Under the pieces are notes generated by a model, which was not told where the DNA came from, did no database searches, and saw only the letters and a program-made list of their open reading frames with translations. Positions 10,048 to 23,962 of a DNA stretch of 64,000 nucleotides are shown here, one piece after another. Source of the DNA: Chionis minor (taxonomy: Eukaryota > Chordata > Aves > Charadriiformes > Chionididae). The DNA lies in the NCBI GenBank assembly GCA_013398295.1, contig VZSF01005499.1, positions 186,001-250,000 on the forward strand. Direction: 5' to 3'. The position numbers were made by a program, and so were the translations under genes. The stretch's first letter is position 1; each line of letters begins with the position of its first letter.

Positions 10048-13000
10048 CTGATTAAAGCCAGTACAGCCTGCATTCAGATGTCGCCTGCATTCCTGAACAT
10101 CACTAGATGCCAGAATAGCCATCTAAGATTGTCAAGACAGACTATTATTGAGTGTCTCCCTTAGACACCTAACCAGGCCTGCTTCCGGAAGGTGGACTTG
10201 TGACACTTTCTAAAATTACCATCTTTTATAGAGTTTTAGCTAGATATCTAAAATCTAAGGGACTGAAAATCACTACTCAGTCACAAACATATATATGTGT
10301 ATTCACCTGTTGTATTCAACTTGTGCATATACATGCAACGTGCATAAAGATAGAGAGATACATTCCAGAACATTTGTAGTACACAGAGTGAAAACGGCAC
10401 CTTGCTTAACAGGCCTCTAAAGGTTACCATAACCCTACAATGGCTAATGTTACTACTAGTCTACCATCATGCGGAAAAGCAAAAGGTACCTTATGCAACC
10501 TACCCTACAAAGAAATGGCCTTCTTTGGCCACTAAAAGAGGTAAGTTAGTCTCTAACTTTGCTAAATTCACTGGAAGTTGTAATCCCCTTAAGAGCCCAT
10601 AAACATGCTTGAGAGACAACATTTAAATAGGATAGCCTATACAATGAGTTACTCTGCCAACTTTTTGTTGTCAGCAAATCCACTAAGCTTCTCAGAGACA
10701 AAACGTTATCACTGGAGGAAACGTGCATTACTTCATGCTTTAAAAATGCTGTATCTGCAACAAGGAAGAAATTCCCACAGGAGTTCTTTAGCGGACTCCT
10801 GAATATTTGAACAATCTTACGGAGCAGGGGCAAACCCATAAAGTAGCAATGATTTTTAATTGTATTAGATTACATCACCCTGAAGAAAAAATGACAGGAA
10901 GACATTTCACATGTTGGATTTATCACATCCACAGGGATCATCCTCTCTGACTTTCCCTGCACGTGTAGGTATTTATGAGAATACTTGGGCTGGGGTTTGC
11001 GCTCCGACAAGGTGATACCAGTGCAAGGGTGACAATCACCATGTGTTCCCCTGGGAACACAGAGGGTGACCCAGGGCTGACAACGAAACACTTCTCACAT
11101 TTCTAATCCAGATCAGGCATGGGTTTAGGGGGTTTGGAGTTTCTAGGAGAAATAAGACACTTACTGCCTCAGCACATTCCCCTTCTACTATCAGCTCTGT
11201 CCCAACCTTCAGGGTGCTCATTAACATCATTTCTGCTCATCTGTAGCTACTCTTAGAACATGACAACTTCTTGAAAATATTGAGGTTTGTTAGCAAACAC
11301 TTTAAAGGCTCAGGCTATACTGCCTGTAAAATAAAACTGACAGGTGGACTGCAAGCCAGTGGCCACTTGTAGACTTAACCTGCTTAACATGCGTCAAAGG
11401 TGAGACCCTGCCTTTCTTCATAGGCCCATATCCTGCACAAGATGTCAACCTGGGAGAGGGAAATGAAATACAATTTCCAAACAGAGGGCTGGTAAGGTCA
11501 GCTGAGGACCAAGTGCAAGGAAAGGGAAAGCAGCATTTGGCATGGGGTTAAGTATGTGCATGTGATAGGAGTCTCTTGGAAGAATAAGACTGAAAACCAA
11601 GAGTAAACGAGCTATTGCTTCCAACGAAGCATTAAGTACAATCTCCCTGCTGTACTGCTGCTTATAGGAAGCCAAGAGCTAATCCCATATTTAATGATTG
11701 GCATTTTACAGGATAAACAGGCGAGCAAATTTGTATCTTCAGCTCATTCCTTAAAGCCAATACTAGACACACACTAATGCAAAATAATTCATTATGGTTT
11801 TAAAACTTAAAGTTTCCAGGTTCTTCCAGTAAGCCTGATTCTCCTATCATCACCAGTTATTAGTGAGAGCCTGGAAGCCAGCAGAATTAATCTGACGCAA
11901 AGCAAGCGTGAAGGTGGAATCCAGCCATGAGTGCATGTGATAGAACCAAACCCCCGTCTGATCATGGAAAAAGTGCAGGGACAAGCTCAGGGAAAACATC
12001 ATGAGACACAAGATATTTGGAATGGCAATTTTAGCTGCAGGAAACACACTCAAGGTCTGAACACAGGTCAGTCGTTTCACAAAATTGTTAACATTGTTCA
12101 ACTCCGAAACGGATGCTTTTCTCATCAGCTCTGGGGTATGCTAGCTCTGAAGGGCAGCTTGGATGTAGTCTTCTTGAAATTGCTTCCAGATAGCTTTTAC
12201 ATATTTCTCCTTTCTTATTAGATTTTTTTTTTTACTGTTTTATTTATGTAAGCATGCCTAATCAGTGGTTCAAGTTTGCAAACTGCATAACAAATAACAG
12301 ATCCACTTTTGTTTGTTGCTAACCGTAGCACATTCACCCTAATGTTAGGGAAAAAATGTGTACGTGCATCCTGATTCAAAGATACTGATTTACCCTTCAG
12401 TAGGTGAACAGAGATGAATTGATAGGCATGGTTAACCTAACATGTCACACACACTGAGGAAAAAAGGGTACTCCCAAGAAATTCCAGACAAGGTCAGACT
12501 TTCAACAGTAGACAAATGAGTTATGTAAATATGTTATCTGAGTACTTGCTCCATATGCCAAAAATGTTTAATATTCACAGATAATGAAACATGTTTGAAT
12601 TAGAGCAGTTTTGTTGATTCTGGCAATAAATTTAAGAGACACTGAAACAACAGAAAAGAGTTTTTAAAATTAACCCATTTTACACAACCCTTGAAAAGCT
12701 TCAACTAAAAACAGCAATGCAGTTAAAAAACCACAGTACTCCACAGATCCAACAGGAAAACTTTCATGGCCATAAGAGACAAGATTTAAACAGCAAAGTG
12801 GAGACGCCAAACCATTAAATGAAGATAGAGGAGCATCCCACCGTAGCTCTGGCTGTTGCTTCTCCATCCAAAAGGAGACCACCACATGCATGTTTGCATG
12901 AGTCTGTACTAAGCTCATTGCAACTCCTGCAGGTGTTTTTCTGAGGCACTTAACCCTGCAGCTTAATTAGCTAACCTATCAACAAAGTTTGATCAGCATA

Positions 13001-16000
13001 ATCCTGCAGCATTTGCCTGGTCTTGGCCCTACAACCACTTTACACATATTTAGCAGCAATCCCCCGAAACACTACCCACAAGAACTAGTGCTGCCTACCC
13101 AGTTTAGCAAGAAAAGCCAAGATACTCTGATTTGAAGAACCTGACTTACAAGACAGTAGCTTCTTTACTAGACAGAGGGCACCACCCTATGTACAGAGAA
13201 GAAAGACTGACCACTCATGATTTATCTGTGAGGTCCACAGAAGGTTCAGACCCAAGAATGAATGACCACCACTTTGCAAGGAAACCAGTTTACCTCTTAA
13301 CATTCACATGCTCTTTATACATCAGCCTTTAACAGTTGAATTCCAAGACAGAGTTACTGACAGGTACATTTTGTCTCCCTATGGTGAACTGTGAAGGGCT
13401 TAACCAACACATGAGGTGACAAATAAAACTCAAGGTATGTTTCTATTTAAAAAGCCTTTGAGATCACTTGGAGTTCAGTGCTCCTTCAGCTAGGTTCTAC
13501 CTGTCTCCAGCACATCCCCTTCTACAGACTTCCCTACAGTGCATAAACTGTGAATAAACCTATGGTTTTCCTTTACCTAATTTCTGGACTTTCCTCAGAG
13601 GCTGTGTTGATGTTAGGATGAAAAGCTCTGAAGACTCTGCAGTTAAACACATTCCCTGTAAGGCACAAACTGCTTGGGTGGCATGTTTCACTAAAGCAGA
13701 TATTTGAATGTATCAGAAAGATACCTAAGATCAGCTCTAAGATCTAAGCTCTAGAGGCAGGGGAGAGAAGGTAGGACTTCCAAGAGGATGATTTTGGTCA
13801 TCTATTGTAGACACTTGAAGATTAAATGAGTCATCCTCATAAAAAAAACCCTCCTGGGGGGTGGGGTGATGATGGGGTATTTTAAGTTAGGGAGAAGATG
13901 TCCTTAGAGGACATCCTCGTAGTTCTCATGCCCCCAGGGAATCTTTTACTGATACTTTTGATATTATCCGATATAGTGTACAAGAGTGGAATGATGTACT
14001 TTCAAAGTCAGGAGCGAAGTCCAACAAAAGATGCTTATTTCCACTTAGATACATGAATGAACTTTTTCCATCAAGTGGGAGATAGAGTTTATACACATGA
14101 TAACATTGTTTATAACTCTTCCTTTCTTAGTTTCTAAATTTACATTTAAATCACAAATCTCATACGCTATTTATAAAAGAACAAGGCTAGTAATGAATCA
14201 GTATTTAAGAGACATGTATGTTAAAAGAATAAATCACAGCTCTTTCCTGAATTTCCTTCTTCATTGTTTTTTGGCAGAAACAGCTTCACCAATGGGAAAA
14301 TGGTGAAAGTATGTAATTCTCATATGCCTCCAAAAAGAAATAAGATAATAATAATAATTTTTAAAAAATAATTAAAATCGAATAACATTTTGATAACTCT
14401 TCTTTTCTCATTCTATAGTTTCTTTACCGGTGGATTCTCTGCCTGGGAAGCTTACAAAAAGTATATTGTATTTTTTTTTTTCCTATATCTCAGCAAAACA
14501 CCCTATTACTGTGGTATCTACCAAATCTGCTTCCTTCACAAATCTGATAAGAACTAATGTATATACAAAAGCCACTTCTTAAGATTTCTTTATCTGCAAT
14601 TCACTTTAATAACAGTTTTAGGGGGAGAGAGGATTGGAAAATTTCAATAGCTAAATAATTTGACAAGTTTAACTTCTTTAGTTTAGAAGCTAATTGGGAG
14701 CAGGCCACAAGCGAACATGTCAAATGTTGCCATGGTCTGATTTAATATGTAGATCACAGTGCATTTTTGTCCATGTTTTGATGGCCCTGATCTTTATAGT
14801 ACCAGTCTTTCTTGAAAGACAGACTTATTTTTGTACATTCAAAATGTGCCTTCAGTGAACATTCTCTTTATCTAGCATTTGCAAAAAAAATCATTAATTA
14901 TGCAAATACTACAGCACTCTCACTGTTAGAACATTTGGACAAAACAAACAGAAAATGTCACAAAATTTGTCCAAATCTAGTTCCACCTAAAAATCCAAAC
15001 TAGGAAGTCACAGAAAACTTTCTGCCATGCTAAATAGTTTTGCTGTAGCCTGAAGGCAATATCCAGCAACACACGACAAGATTATTTTCAAGCACTGTAA
15101 ATGCAGTGAACTCTAACCAAGGCATGGCTTTTGTACAGGGATTCAGATGGTCCCGATAAAGCAAAAATCTTTGGATGTATTTTAAGGTCCCAACTCAGGA
15201 AAGAATTTAATTTTATGGCCAGGCACCCTTTCCTGTATAACAATGAAATCTTAAATGAGAGATAAGTTCCTCTTCACTAAAAGAGCTTCAGTTTATCATG
15301 CTGACATTAGGAAGATGCTTATGAGAGCTCCTTCTGAGCTTTGGGGTCCTGTTTCCCATGCTTAGTGGCGTGCAGTGCTGGACCACAGCGTATGCTTCTG
15401 CCTCCCCTCACAGCTATCCCGGGACAGGGTGGATGCACCAGTTTCTCCTGCAAGTTACAGGACTCCCAGGCAAAACCAGATTCTATCGCTATCACAGAGA
15501 TGCTTTAGATGGGGGGTAGAACAGTCATTTAAAGAAGCAATTAAAGTGAAGGAGGCAGGAAGGTCAGCCAGTTTCTGTACAATACACTCCCTGGAATGAA
15601 CAATTTCCTCCGGAAATCTAGCTATGCCTTTAAATACGGTGCCAAAGTATGAGTATGTGAGTGCGTGTATAGCAATCACTGAAATGAAGAGACTACAGCG
15701 GGGGTGACTAACTCAAAGTGCTAAAATAAATCTAAGTTCAAAAATTTCCAATACAAACCTTGTACCAACAGTGACAACCAGCAGCAGCATAAATTGCTGC
15801 TGAAAAAACTTTTCCTACATCAAGTACTATCAACAAGTATTTGTATTTTCACATGCTGGGACTGTGTATATATGTTTTCAGAGCCAAGACAGGAAATTTC
15901 AAAAGACAGAAACTAAACAATTTTAAACTGGCTGCCAACAAACTAGGGGTTTCCTACATAACGATAACAATATATAGGTTTGCCTCTGTACATGGAGTGT

Positions 16001-17308
16001 GCAATAGTGAGTCTGACAATCTCAACGTAGGCTTCAAAGGGCACTCATGCACTCCCAGAACTTTAGAGAGCTTTGACAGTCCTCCTTTGCTTAGGGTTTT
16101 AAACATCAGCAGTGCAGTAGCATCTTATGTTGGAGGATAGCAACCTACAGATAATAAGCAGAAATTACGATTTCTTTTTCAATATAAAAGTGAAGAAGAA
16201 CCTCAAGCAGCCTGGGACCTTTCATGGAACAAGACAACAAGCTTTAACTCATCCCCTTAAGATATTCCTGCTCCTTACAGATATTACTGTGCAAATGCCA
16301 GGAAGAAAAATGACAGGGGTGCTACACAAAACTGGCCTTAAAAGCGTAACCTGTCATCAGCCAGGAAAGACTTGTGGCTCTGGGACTGACTCTATTTACT
16401 TTTTCTGTTTCAATGTTCACAGGAAAAGAATAATGTTTATTTCAGTGGTTTTCCTTACTGAACATGACAAGCTTTTCTACAGTCTCGTGCTCAGGCAGCC
16501 ATTAACTTAAGAGGTAACTGAAAGGAATTCTCTTTAACTCCTCCATGCTGTTAGTTCATTTCCAATTCAGCTTTTCTTTATTTTTTAAATCTTCTGATAC
16601 TCAGCTTTCATAAAGACAAAATCCAGGTCTCCCTCACTCAGACAGAAGAAATGAGAAGTGCGAAGTCAATATGCCAAGCATAATAGGACGACTGGAGGAC
16701 TTCTGTTTGTCCTTCCAACATAAGGACTTTTTATTTTGCTCCCTAAGCAAAATGTGATGGGAATGCCAGACTCGGAACTAGGGGCTTAAGCTAACTGGCA
16801 CGCTTGAGGTTAATGGGAACAAGGTTCTAAAGACTGAGGTGTAACCCGATTTTTGCTCTCTGGAGATAATTCTCAAAGTCTAAGCTTAGACATCTAGGGA
16901 AACTCAGGGAGACTAGATAGCTTTTGTATTATCAGTGGAGAGCAACAAGTGCTTCTCCAGAGTTGTTTCTATGCCTGTCTCTCTCTCCATTAATTACTGA
17001 AGTAAGAGAACATAGTAATTTGAAAATATTCTTTTACTAGCAATTACTAAACCAGTAATTACTGCACTTAGATGTTGAAAGTTACATGCAGGGAGGGAGT
17101 TTCTCATCAGAAAATTGAGGACAGTATTTCTTTCCTTCTCCCTCCTTCCTCCAAATTCCCCTTTATTTCATTACTTTGACTGCAAACTCTTTGAAGAGAC
17201 TGTCTTGCAATGTGTGCATGTCACTTTCCAAGAAGATTCTTATCTCAGCAATGATAACAACATGGTTCTTTATATCCTCAGTACTGATTCTCCTTAAAAA
17301 TAAATACA

Positions 17309-17325
17309 TAAATAAATAAATAAAT
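17309..17325. repeat. TAAA tetranucleotide microsatellite
   Basis: Four TAAA units followed by T, preceded by imperfect copies from 17295. Confidence 0.9.
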
Positions 17326-19169
17326 GCTTGCTGGCCTGCACAACGCATGCAATAGGAAAAGCAATAGCTCCTTCCAAAAACCCGCAAGTGCATACAGCAC
17401 TTGCTCTGGATTAACATTGTGCATCTTCGATTCTGGTGACAATTGTCTGACTGGAATCTAACAACTTGGCAGTCCTACAGACCTTGGTCCCTCTGGAGGA
17501 GGGGTGAGGATCATCTGCTTGCACTGCATTTGGCTTCCAGTTCAAACAAACTTGGTTTTCCAACTGTTAGTCCCTCGTTCCTCATAATTGTGTTTACTTT
17601 CGCTGGAAATAAAATAAATAGGAAGGCAACAATCTGATCCAGTTCCATAAATCCAGCGTCAGAGAAATCCCAGACACATTGCTAATTTATCAGCAGCTTC
17701 AGAAAATACCCAGGTTAATTTGATAGGAACTCCCATTGTGAAAAATCTTTTGGATGCCCCGGAAAGCAGCTCCTTGGCTGGCAAGTCAAGTAGTGCTTCC
17801 TTTGCCCTCCAAATTAGCTGGATACCCAAAGGAAATTACTAATTTTTCAGTTCAAAAACAAACCCACACAAGTATAATGAGCACTGTTTTCCTTTGTGGA
17901 AGAATAGATAATCAATGGCTTGAAGAGTGGAGAATATACCTTTCCATTAACACTAACGCTACTGTACTCTGTTTGGGTGAAGCTCTTCTGTGTCATCACC
18001 TATACTGTTCCTATCACAACACTTATGAACAAGCTGAGGTATTTCCTTTATTATGTTTTTACCTGCCTTGAAACCTCTGCAAGAAAGCAAATACAAAAAT
18101 AAATAAAAACAAACAAGTACTAATTTGTCTAACATTTCCTTTTAGTTTAAAGTTTCTGATAGAGAGGAAGTTTACTTGTCTTTTTTTTCTCATTTTCTTT
18201 CAATTATCCATTTTCTTTTACTTCTGGCTTTGACTGTCAACTTGTTTCCTTTATATATTGAGGGTTTTGTTGGGGGAAGTGCTTCAGAAACTACCAAGAG
18301 CCCTTGAAGAGCATCTGAACATCTCTAAAGCAGAACTCCAAATGTCAAAACAAATCTGTGACCCGGATTTCTCTGGAAGAAAATCTTAAAGCAGTTTCTG
18401 CAACAAAGCCAAAAGCTTAGAGGAACAGGAACAGAGGAAGCACGAAGGCTGTCATTTCCTCTAAAAGCAGCAAGATAACAATTCCTATTAACAACTCCCA
18501 GAGATACAGTCCGTTCCAGTTGGCCATATGTGACTCCCTTCCTTTTATTATTTTTTGTGCCTGAATGACTAGATCAGTCAACAAATATGAAGGAATTAGC
18601 TTCTGGTACTATCTTGTGTGTTATATATGTATTTAAGAAAAGACTCCAGTGCTTTTACTATGCATTTTCACCCATAAATTTCACTGATGTACTGTATAGC
18701 AGAGAATTAATAGCTTTTAAAAAAAACCAAACCATGACATAATCAAATCCCAAATGCTTTATCAACAGATTCAGTACAGAGACATGACAATTCCTAATCC
18801 TCTGTATTAATGACAGTTATTCTGAAAGGTCCAGCAATGCTGACACCTAGAATGGCTGGATTACAGATATAAAGGCATAATTACAGAAAACGCCTGCACT
18901 GTCTGAAAGGGTACTATCACGTTTATTGCAGTCTAGATTCTGGGAAGTTCACAACAAGCAAAAACTTGAAATATTTAATGACTATGTTTACAAAAATGTT
19001 CTCAAAAAACAGCTGTTCTAACCCATTTTCCAGACTTCATTCCAATTTGCTGCTTCTAGGTTTTTTTTGGGTTAAGTGTATTTGGTCTGTGAAAAAATGA
19101 AGAACTCCACGATTTTTGTTCCCTTTTCAGTCAATAAAAACTCAGTGGGAGAGAAGTAGGAGTAAAGAG

Positions 19170-19312
19170 AGTAGGATGCTTTTCCTGTTATGATAGGAAG
19201 ACCTGGGAGACTTGGGTTCAGTGCCTGGCTCTGACACAAATTTCCTGCGTGACCTCAGGCAAACCATTTGGTGTTTCAATTATTTATCTGTAAAGCAGGG
19301 ATAACCACTATC
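19170..19312 (+). mobile_element. MIR-like SINE remnant
   Basis: This has the tell-tale wording of an amniote MIR (CORE-SINE) element: GGAGACTTGGGTTC, GCCTGGCTCTGACAC, GCGTGACCTCAGGCAAACCA, then TTATCTGTAAAGCAGGGATA. It is old and diverged, and the boundaries are approximate. It could extend further right toward 19390. Confidence 0.7.
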
Positions 19313-19563
19313 CCAGACAGGATTTGCTTGGATAACATTTATTAACGTGTCAGAGGTGCCCAAAAAGGCATGTATTAGACTCCTCCTGATCATATATTCA
19401 AAAATCAGTGGTTGAAATGATCCAAGGTATGCCAGGGTATCACAGAGACATCTCTCATAAAACCATACTTGCCTACTACCACTCTTCAGCCTGCAATGCA
19501 ACTAGGTCTCACAACAGCAGTTTGAAATTTCTACAAAGACAAACTACAAAGATATCAAGTAAT

Positions 19564-19577
19564 GGGGGGGGGGGGGG
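19564..19577. repeat. G14 homopolymer
   Basis: Fourteen consecutive G on the plus strand. On the ITGA9 sense strand it is C14. Confidence 0.9.
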
Positions 19578-21036
19578 AAACACCACCTGTTGTTGGGGAA
19601 AAGAGATACAAACCCTGCAAGTATTTATTAGCACAGTGCTCCAGACCATACCACCCAGCTGGACCTCATTTAGGTAAGTCATCAGAGGTACAGCAGCAAT
19701 GAAAAACAAGTTAAGTGCAAGATTTAAGATTTTTTCTTCTTTTTAGAACAGCTATTCAAAATCATATAGTCCATCCTATCCTTGTCAATGTAACTTAGGG
19801 TCTTGCATAGAAATGATGACAAACTATGCCTGGAAATTAGCCCTTGTCCACTTGGTGGGTAGCATACACCTCAACTAATTCAAGCATGCAAAACAGGTGT
19901 CTTGTCTAAGACAATTTGCCCAGACTTCTGAAAGAGTTAACACAGAGAAACAAGCAATGCCTAGAAGGAATTCATCACACCCTAGTTAGATGGGCTGAGT
20001 TTTCTATTTCTCTTTCCTGGCTATACAGTCTACACAATACCAGTGCCTCATACAATATCCCAAATTCGTTTCTCAGTAATTCTGCCTGTAGTACCCATCT
20101 GTAAGCCATATACATATTTATCTCATGCATTTCAACAGCATAAATCTTGGAAACCTGCTTAGGAAGGTCTTATTGGATCTATATTTACACAGACTGAGTT
20201 ACGCAGTTACACGCGTATGAGGGGTGGTAATACTCTTCAGACAAAACGCTAGAAAAGTAGCTAACAACAAAGTAAGTAAAATACTTCTCTTCAAGTAGTC
20301 CGAAGAGCTGGTTCCATCTCATAAAGACAGATTACTCTGAATTTCAGCAATAAATTTACCTCCATAGTGAGGTTTCCCCCTCTTGGACACCAACGTAGAA
20401 ATGACAGTATTTAGTGGTTTAACAAAAGCTTTCAAAGTAATAAGTAAATATTAGAAATGAAATCTAAGAATGTGTCTCCTTTACCACAATTTATTTTGAT
20501 TTTCTTTGTAGTTGACAACATCACCTTTTGAAAAACACTGTGTTGAAAGAACGTCTCTGTTACAATGTCTGCAAATTATAACATGGACTATAGAAAAATA
20601 GGTATCGATACTGTATTCAGCCCTAGCTAGCATTTTTGCAGGTAACCACAGAAAAAAAGAGGGAATGTGAGTCAGCTTGGTAACACATCCTGTTGATATT
20701 ACATACACTGCTTAATGAGGGAGGACGCTGGTTAAGACTCAATCCTCTTTGGAGGTGTGACTCAGGGAAGTGTTCTCCACATTTCTTTCAGGATTAGCCT
20801 GACCTACTTTAAACTGTATTGTAGGAACCAGGAACACACAACCGGCTGCTTGCCCTAGGTGAGGGACAGCAGTCAACAGCTGGAGGGGCTCAGCTGCTTA
20901 TGATGATTTAGCTACAAAGAACCTTTTATAGTCTAAAAAAGGAACTGATTCATCTAGCTCCTCTGAACTTTTTTTGTTTCAGTCATTGATACCTCTCAGT
21001 GCCTCTCTGGGCTAGAACACATCATAATGTACTCAC

Positions 21037-21144
21037 CATCATCTGCTGAACATGAAATATTTCAGCTCCAGTGGCTGAGAGGCGGTTTGGAAAAAAAATG
21101 TCAAGAAAAGCTCCAGGGAGACTGCTTGGTCCAGCATTGTAAAC
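21037..21144 (-). CDS. ITGA9: ITGA9 internal exon (probably exon 23), calf-2
   Basis: This exon is 36 codons in phase 0 at both ends. The minus-strand acceptor is TTGTCTTACAG and the donor GTGAGT. The peptide runs VYNAGPSSLPGAF, FPNRLSATGAEIF, HVQQMM, corresponding to the alpha-9 calf-2 stretch VYNTGPS..PNRLS..GAEMFHVQEM in human (from memory). The previous exon ends TLQ and the next begins VGQDKG, as expected for this family. There is no cysteine or sequon. The downstream intron is 15.6 kb. Confidence 0.95.
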
Positions 21145-23853
21145 CTGTAAGACAAAGATGCATATAAATGTATAAAAATAGATAAAAATAAAATGACTGC
21201 TCATAAATGGGGAAACTCTGTAGAACCAGATCTAGGAGTATCGGTAAATTTGAGAAAAATCAAATACTATGCAAGTTTTCCAATGTCTTCAGACTAAGAC
21301 TTCTTTTGTAAGTACCAGGATAAAGGTGAAGGTTTAGCTTATCTAACAGTCTTTAGGCACAGCTCATGTATCAAGTGAGAAGCAGTTTTGCAGGGTAATT
21401 TGCAGTCATCAATACAAATAGCATGAGACTTACACCTTATAAAAAGAGATACTGCTAGTACTATTTGAGTGTTTTGGTAACTGTCTCAGTTAGCATCTTG
21501 TTTCCATCTGGTAACCACTGCATTATATTCTGCGTATGTTTTCCTTATGGAGCAGAAGACAAAGTAATGATGATTGTGACTACCAGACTGCAGGTTTGCT
21601 GAGTGAGCTGCCAGGAAACGCATGTGAACAACTTCCATTCAAGTTCTGGGGCTTCCAGTTAAATGAAACTCTTAGTGGAAAACATTCACTTTCTATCAAA
21701 CCCCCCACAAGTTTTCAACAAAACCTCAAAGAACTTCCGGCCCACCACTGAAATATATCCAGTGGAAATTCACAAACTTGTGGGTTTTTTCTGAAAAGAA
21801 AAAATCCATAGAAAAATTTCAATGAAAATAAGCTTTCATGTCTATCTACATTTTTTATTTAGGAAAAATATTTCCTTGCTGTTTCTAACAACACAAATAT
21901 AAATGCATACAGTAAAAGCATCAAGCCCATTACAATATTTATCCACACTGAGACAGTACTATCAAAAGATGTAGCAATCAGTTGTTAGTTGTGTAAAGTA
22001 CAAATATTAAAACCAACAGGCTTTCATTCTTCAAACACTGTATATATTTGAAGAAATGCTTGACTGATAAAGCAAATAGGCTCTCAATGCCAAATCCTTA
22101 CAAAAACCCTGAGGCTCCAGACAGGGGGAGAAATCCCACTACAATGGAGCGTGATAAATGCCGCATGAAATACAAACATAACGTTTCATGTTAGACATTT
22201 AAAAAAACTTAATTATCTCACTGAGATCAGATATGGGTTAATGTGGAAAAGACATTTTCATGGCACATTGTTATTCAAAATATGAAGATGTACAGAACTT
22301 ATGTGCATAAGTTTCCTTATTAACATTGGACATGGTATAGATTTTCACATATAAAAACCGCTATCAAGCCCCACATTTTTGTAAATCATCTCTTTTTCTT
22401 GGTTAAGAAAGTATTAATTTTCTTCATCTGGAGAAGTTTAACAAATGGCAGGCAAATCATTAAAAGCAATTAAACAGTGATACAAACCATGCTTTGCCCA
22501 TTATGAAACTCTACCCCTTCTGACACACACAGTTATGAAGTTTACCACATTACTGGAGAGCAAATCTGTGATTTTTTACAGTATAATTTTCTTCTTCTGT
22601 ATGTAAAAAAATTTATTAATATTGCGACTTGTGTGTGCATGAGAGACAAGAGGATGGGGCAGGACAAATGGTGTTTCTGCCAGTATATAGATTCTCTCAC
22701 CCTTACCTGTTATAATTTTGTTTTATTGAAAATATTTGTCTAATTAAAGCATCATTACATCTGTTCTTTATCTGTTTTTAACCAATAACTGGCTATAGGA
22801 GGGAGGCAGGGGGGAAAGACCTATAAGCCCTCAAGAACAAAATCAGAATCACAAGAATTAATAGCCTGGCTCACAAAAGCTTTAACATCCCGAAATCCTG
22901 CTTTCACTCCTTTTCAGTAAATAGCTAAGGGCACTGCATGACAGTGGGGGCTTAATTGCTCCAGACCTCAGTCTGTCCACAGAGGCAGACATGTGTTATT
23001 CATTATGAGCTGAGTGGCATTCATGCCTAGGAGAAGAGAAAAGGGAAAATAGGCGAAAGACTATTTTTCACAATAAACGATTTCCCCACCTCTGCATGAT
23101 TTATCATTCCCTAGTTCCATCTAGCGGTCAAAAAGGGTTTGAAGTACTTGTAATACATACAGTCACAGCAACGAGACAAGTCCATTTCGGCTGCATCACA
23201 AGAGTTTGTTATAATAAATTATCCATATGTTTTGCCCCATCAGGAACTAATGTAACTACCATGTGAAGTGTAATCTATAGGTAATACTTGAGTAACATTG
23301 AGATGCTATGAGACATTTAATGAAACCATCTCACACCTGTCTTGTTAGTGGCACAGTCTCTTCCCTGTGCTGTACTCTTATCAGTACTGTTATAAACATT
23401 TTCATACTACAAGTATTTAGCAATTCTGAATCCCTTGCACAGGTATGCATTTGTTCTTATGGATAAAGACTACCCACTCCTCTGCTCAATGGCCATGCCA
23501 CTAAAAATAACTAATCCTCCCTTTTGAACCTGTGACTGCATCCAAGATGTGGCACTGGAGTAACTAGAGCTCTTTACTCAGCACATGATGAAAGGTAAAA
23601 TAGAAATAAATGGTAGCAATTTCATTTCTATGGAATCAAGATGCCTTATTTGCAATTCTTGTTATAATATATTCAGATAAGGAAATATATCGTCCCTACA
23701 CAATGTAAATATGGCATCCAATCAAGAATGCATTGCACAGCATACTGTGATTCAGAGACATGCACCAAAGCCCATACCACACTCAGAATAAGAGATACAA
23801 AGCCAGAATGTGCTGTCAAGCACAAAAGCCATCAAAATAAGGATCAATTTTAC
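21145..23853 (-). other. ITGA9: ITGA9 intron (2709 bp)
   Basis: This is an intron between exons 23854-23962 (donor GTAAAA) and 21037-21144 (acceptor GTCTTACAG). It is AT-rich and contains a CTCF-like motif at 23114-23130. No repeat family or coding content was recognised. Confidence 0.92.
23114..23130 (-). promoter_or_regulatory. CTCF-like motif
   Basis: The minus strand reads TGACCGCTAGATGGAAC, close to the CTCF core consensus YGRCCASYAGRKGGCRS, with mismatches at the central A and in the last few bases. This is motif resemblance only. Confidence 0.3.
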
Positions 23854-23962
23854 CTGCAGTGTGAAGTTGAGAGACTGGAAAAGGCATTCGTGATTTTCCA
23901 ACTGAATGAAGTTGGATGCTTCCACAGAATCACCATAGAAAAATGAAGTAGGGAAGACTTCT
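23854..23962 (-). CDS. ITGA9: ITGA9 internal exon (probably exon 22), calf-2
   Basis: This 109-nt exon is one base completing a glycine codon followed by 36 codons, ending in phase 0. The minus-strand acceptor is GATCTTTCAG and the donor GTAAAA. The peptide begins EVFPTSFFYGDSVEASNF and ends with LNFTLQ. Human alpha-9 has the closely similar YGESVDAANFIQL and INITLQ. There is one cysteine (HEC) and one sequon (NFT). The first two residues, EV, differ from the human IM I remember, but the remaining match is unmistakable. An alternative AG two bases downstream would break the frame. Confidence 0.95.

Larger units (their letters stand above)
5463..21036 (-). other. ITGA9: ITGA9 intron (15,574 bp)
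   Basis: This is an intron between exons 21037-21144 (donor GTGAGT) and 5337-5462 (acceptor GCTTGCAG). It includes a T/G-rich simple repeat (7659-7706), an 11-bp hairpin (10020-10047), a G-rich run with a small hairpin near 13856-13915, a TAAA microsatellite (17309-17325), a MIR-like SINE remnant (19170-19312) and a 14-G homopolymer (19564-19577). The rest is AT-rich sequence in which I recognise nothing. Confidence 0.92.
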
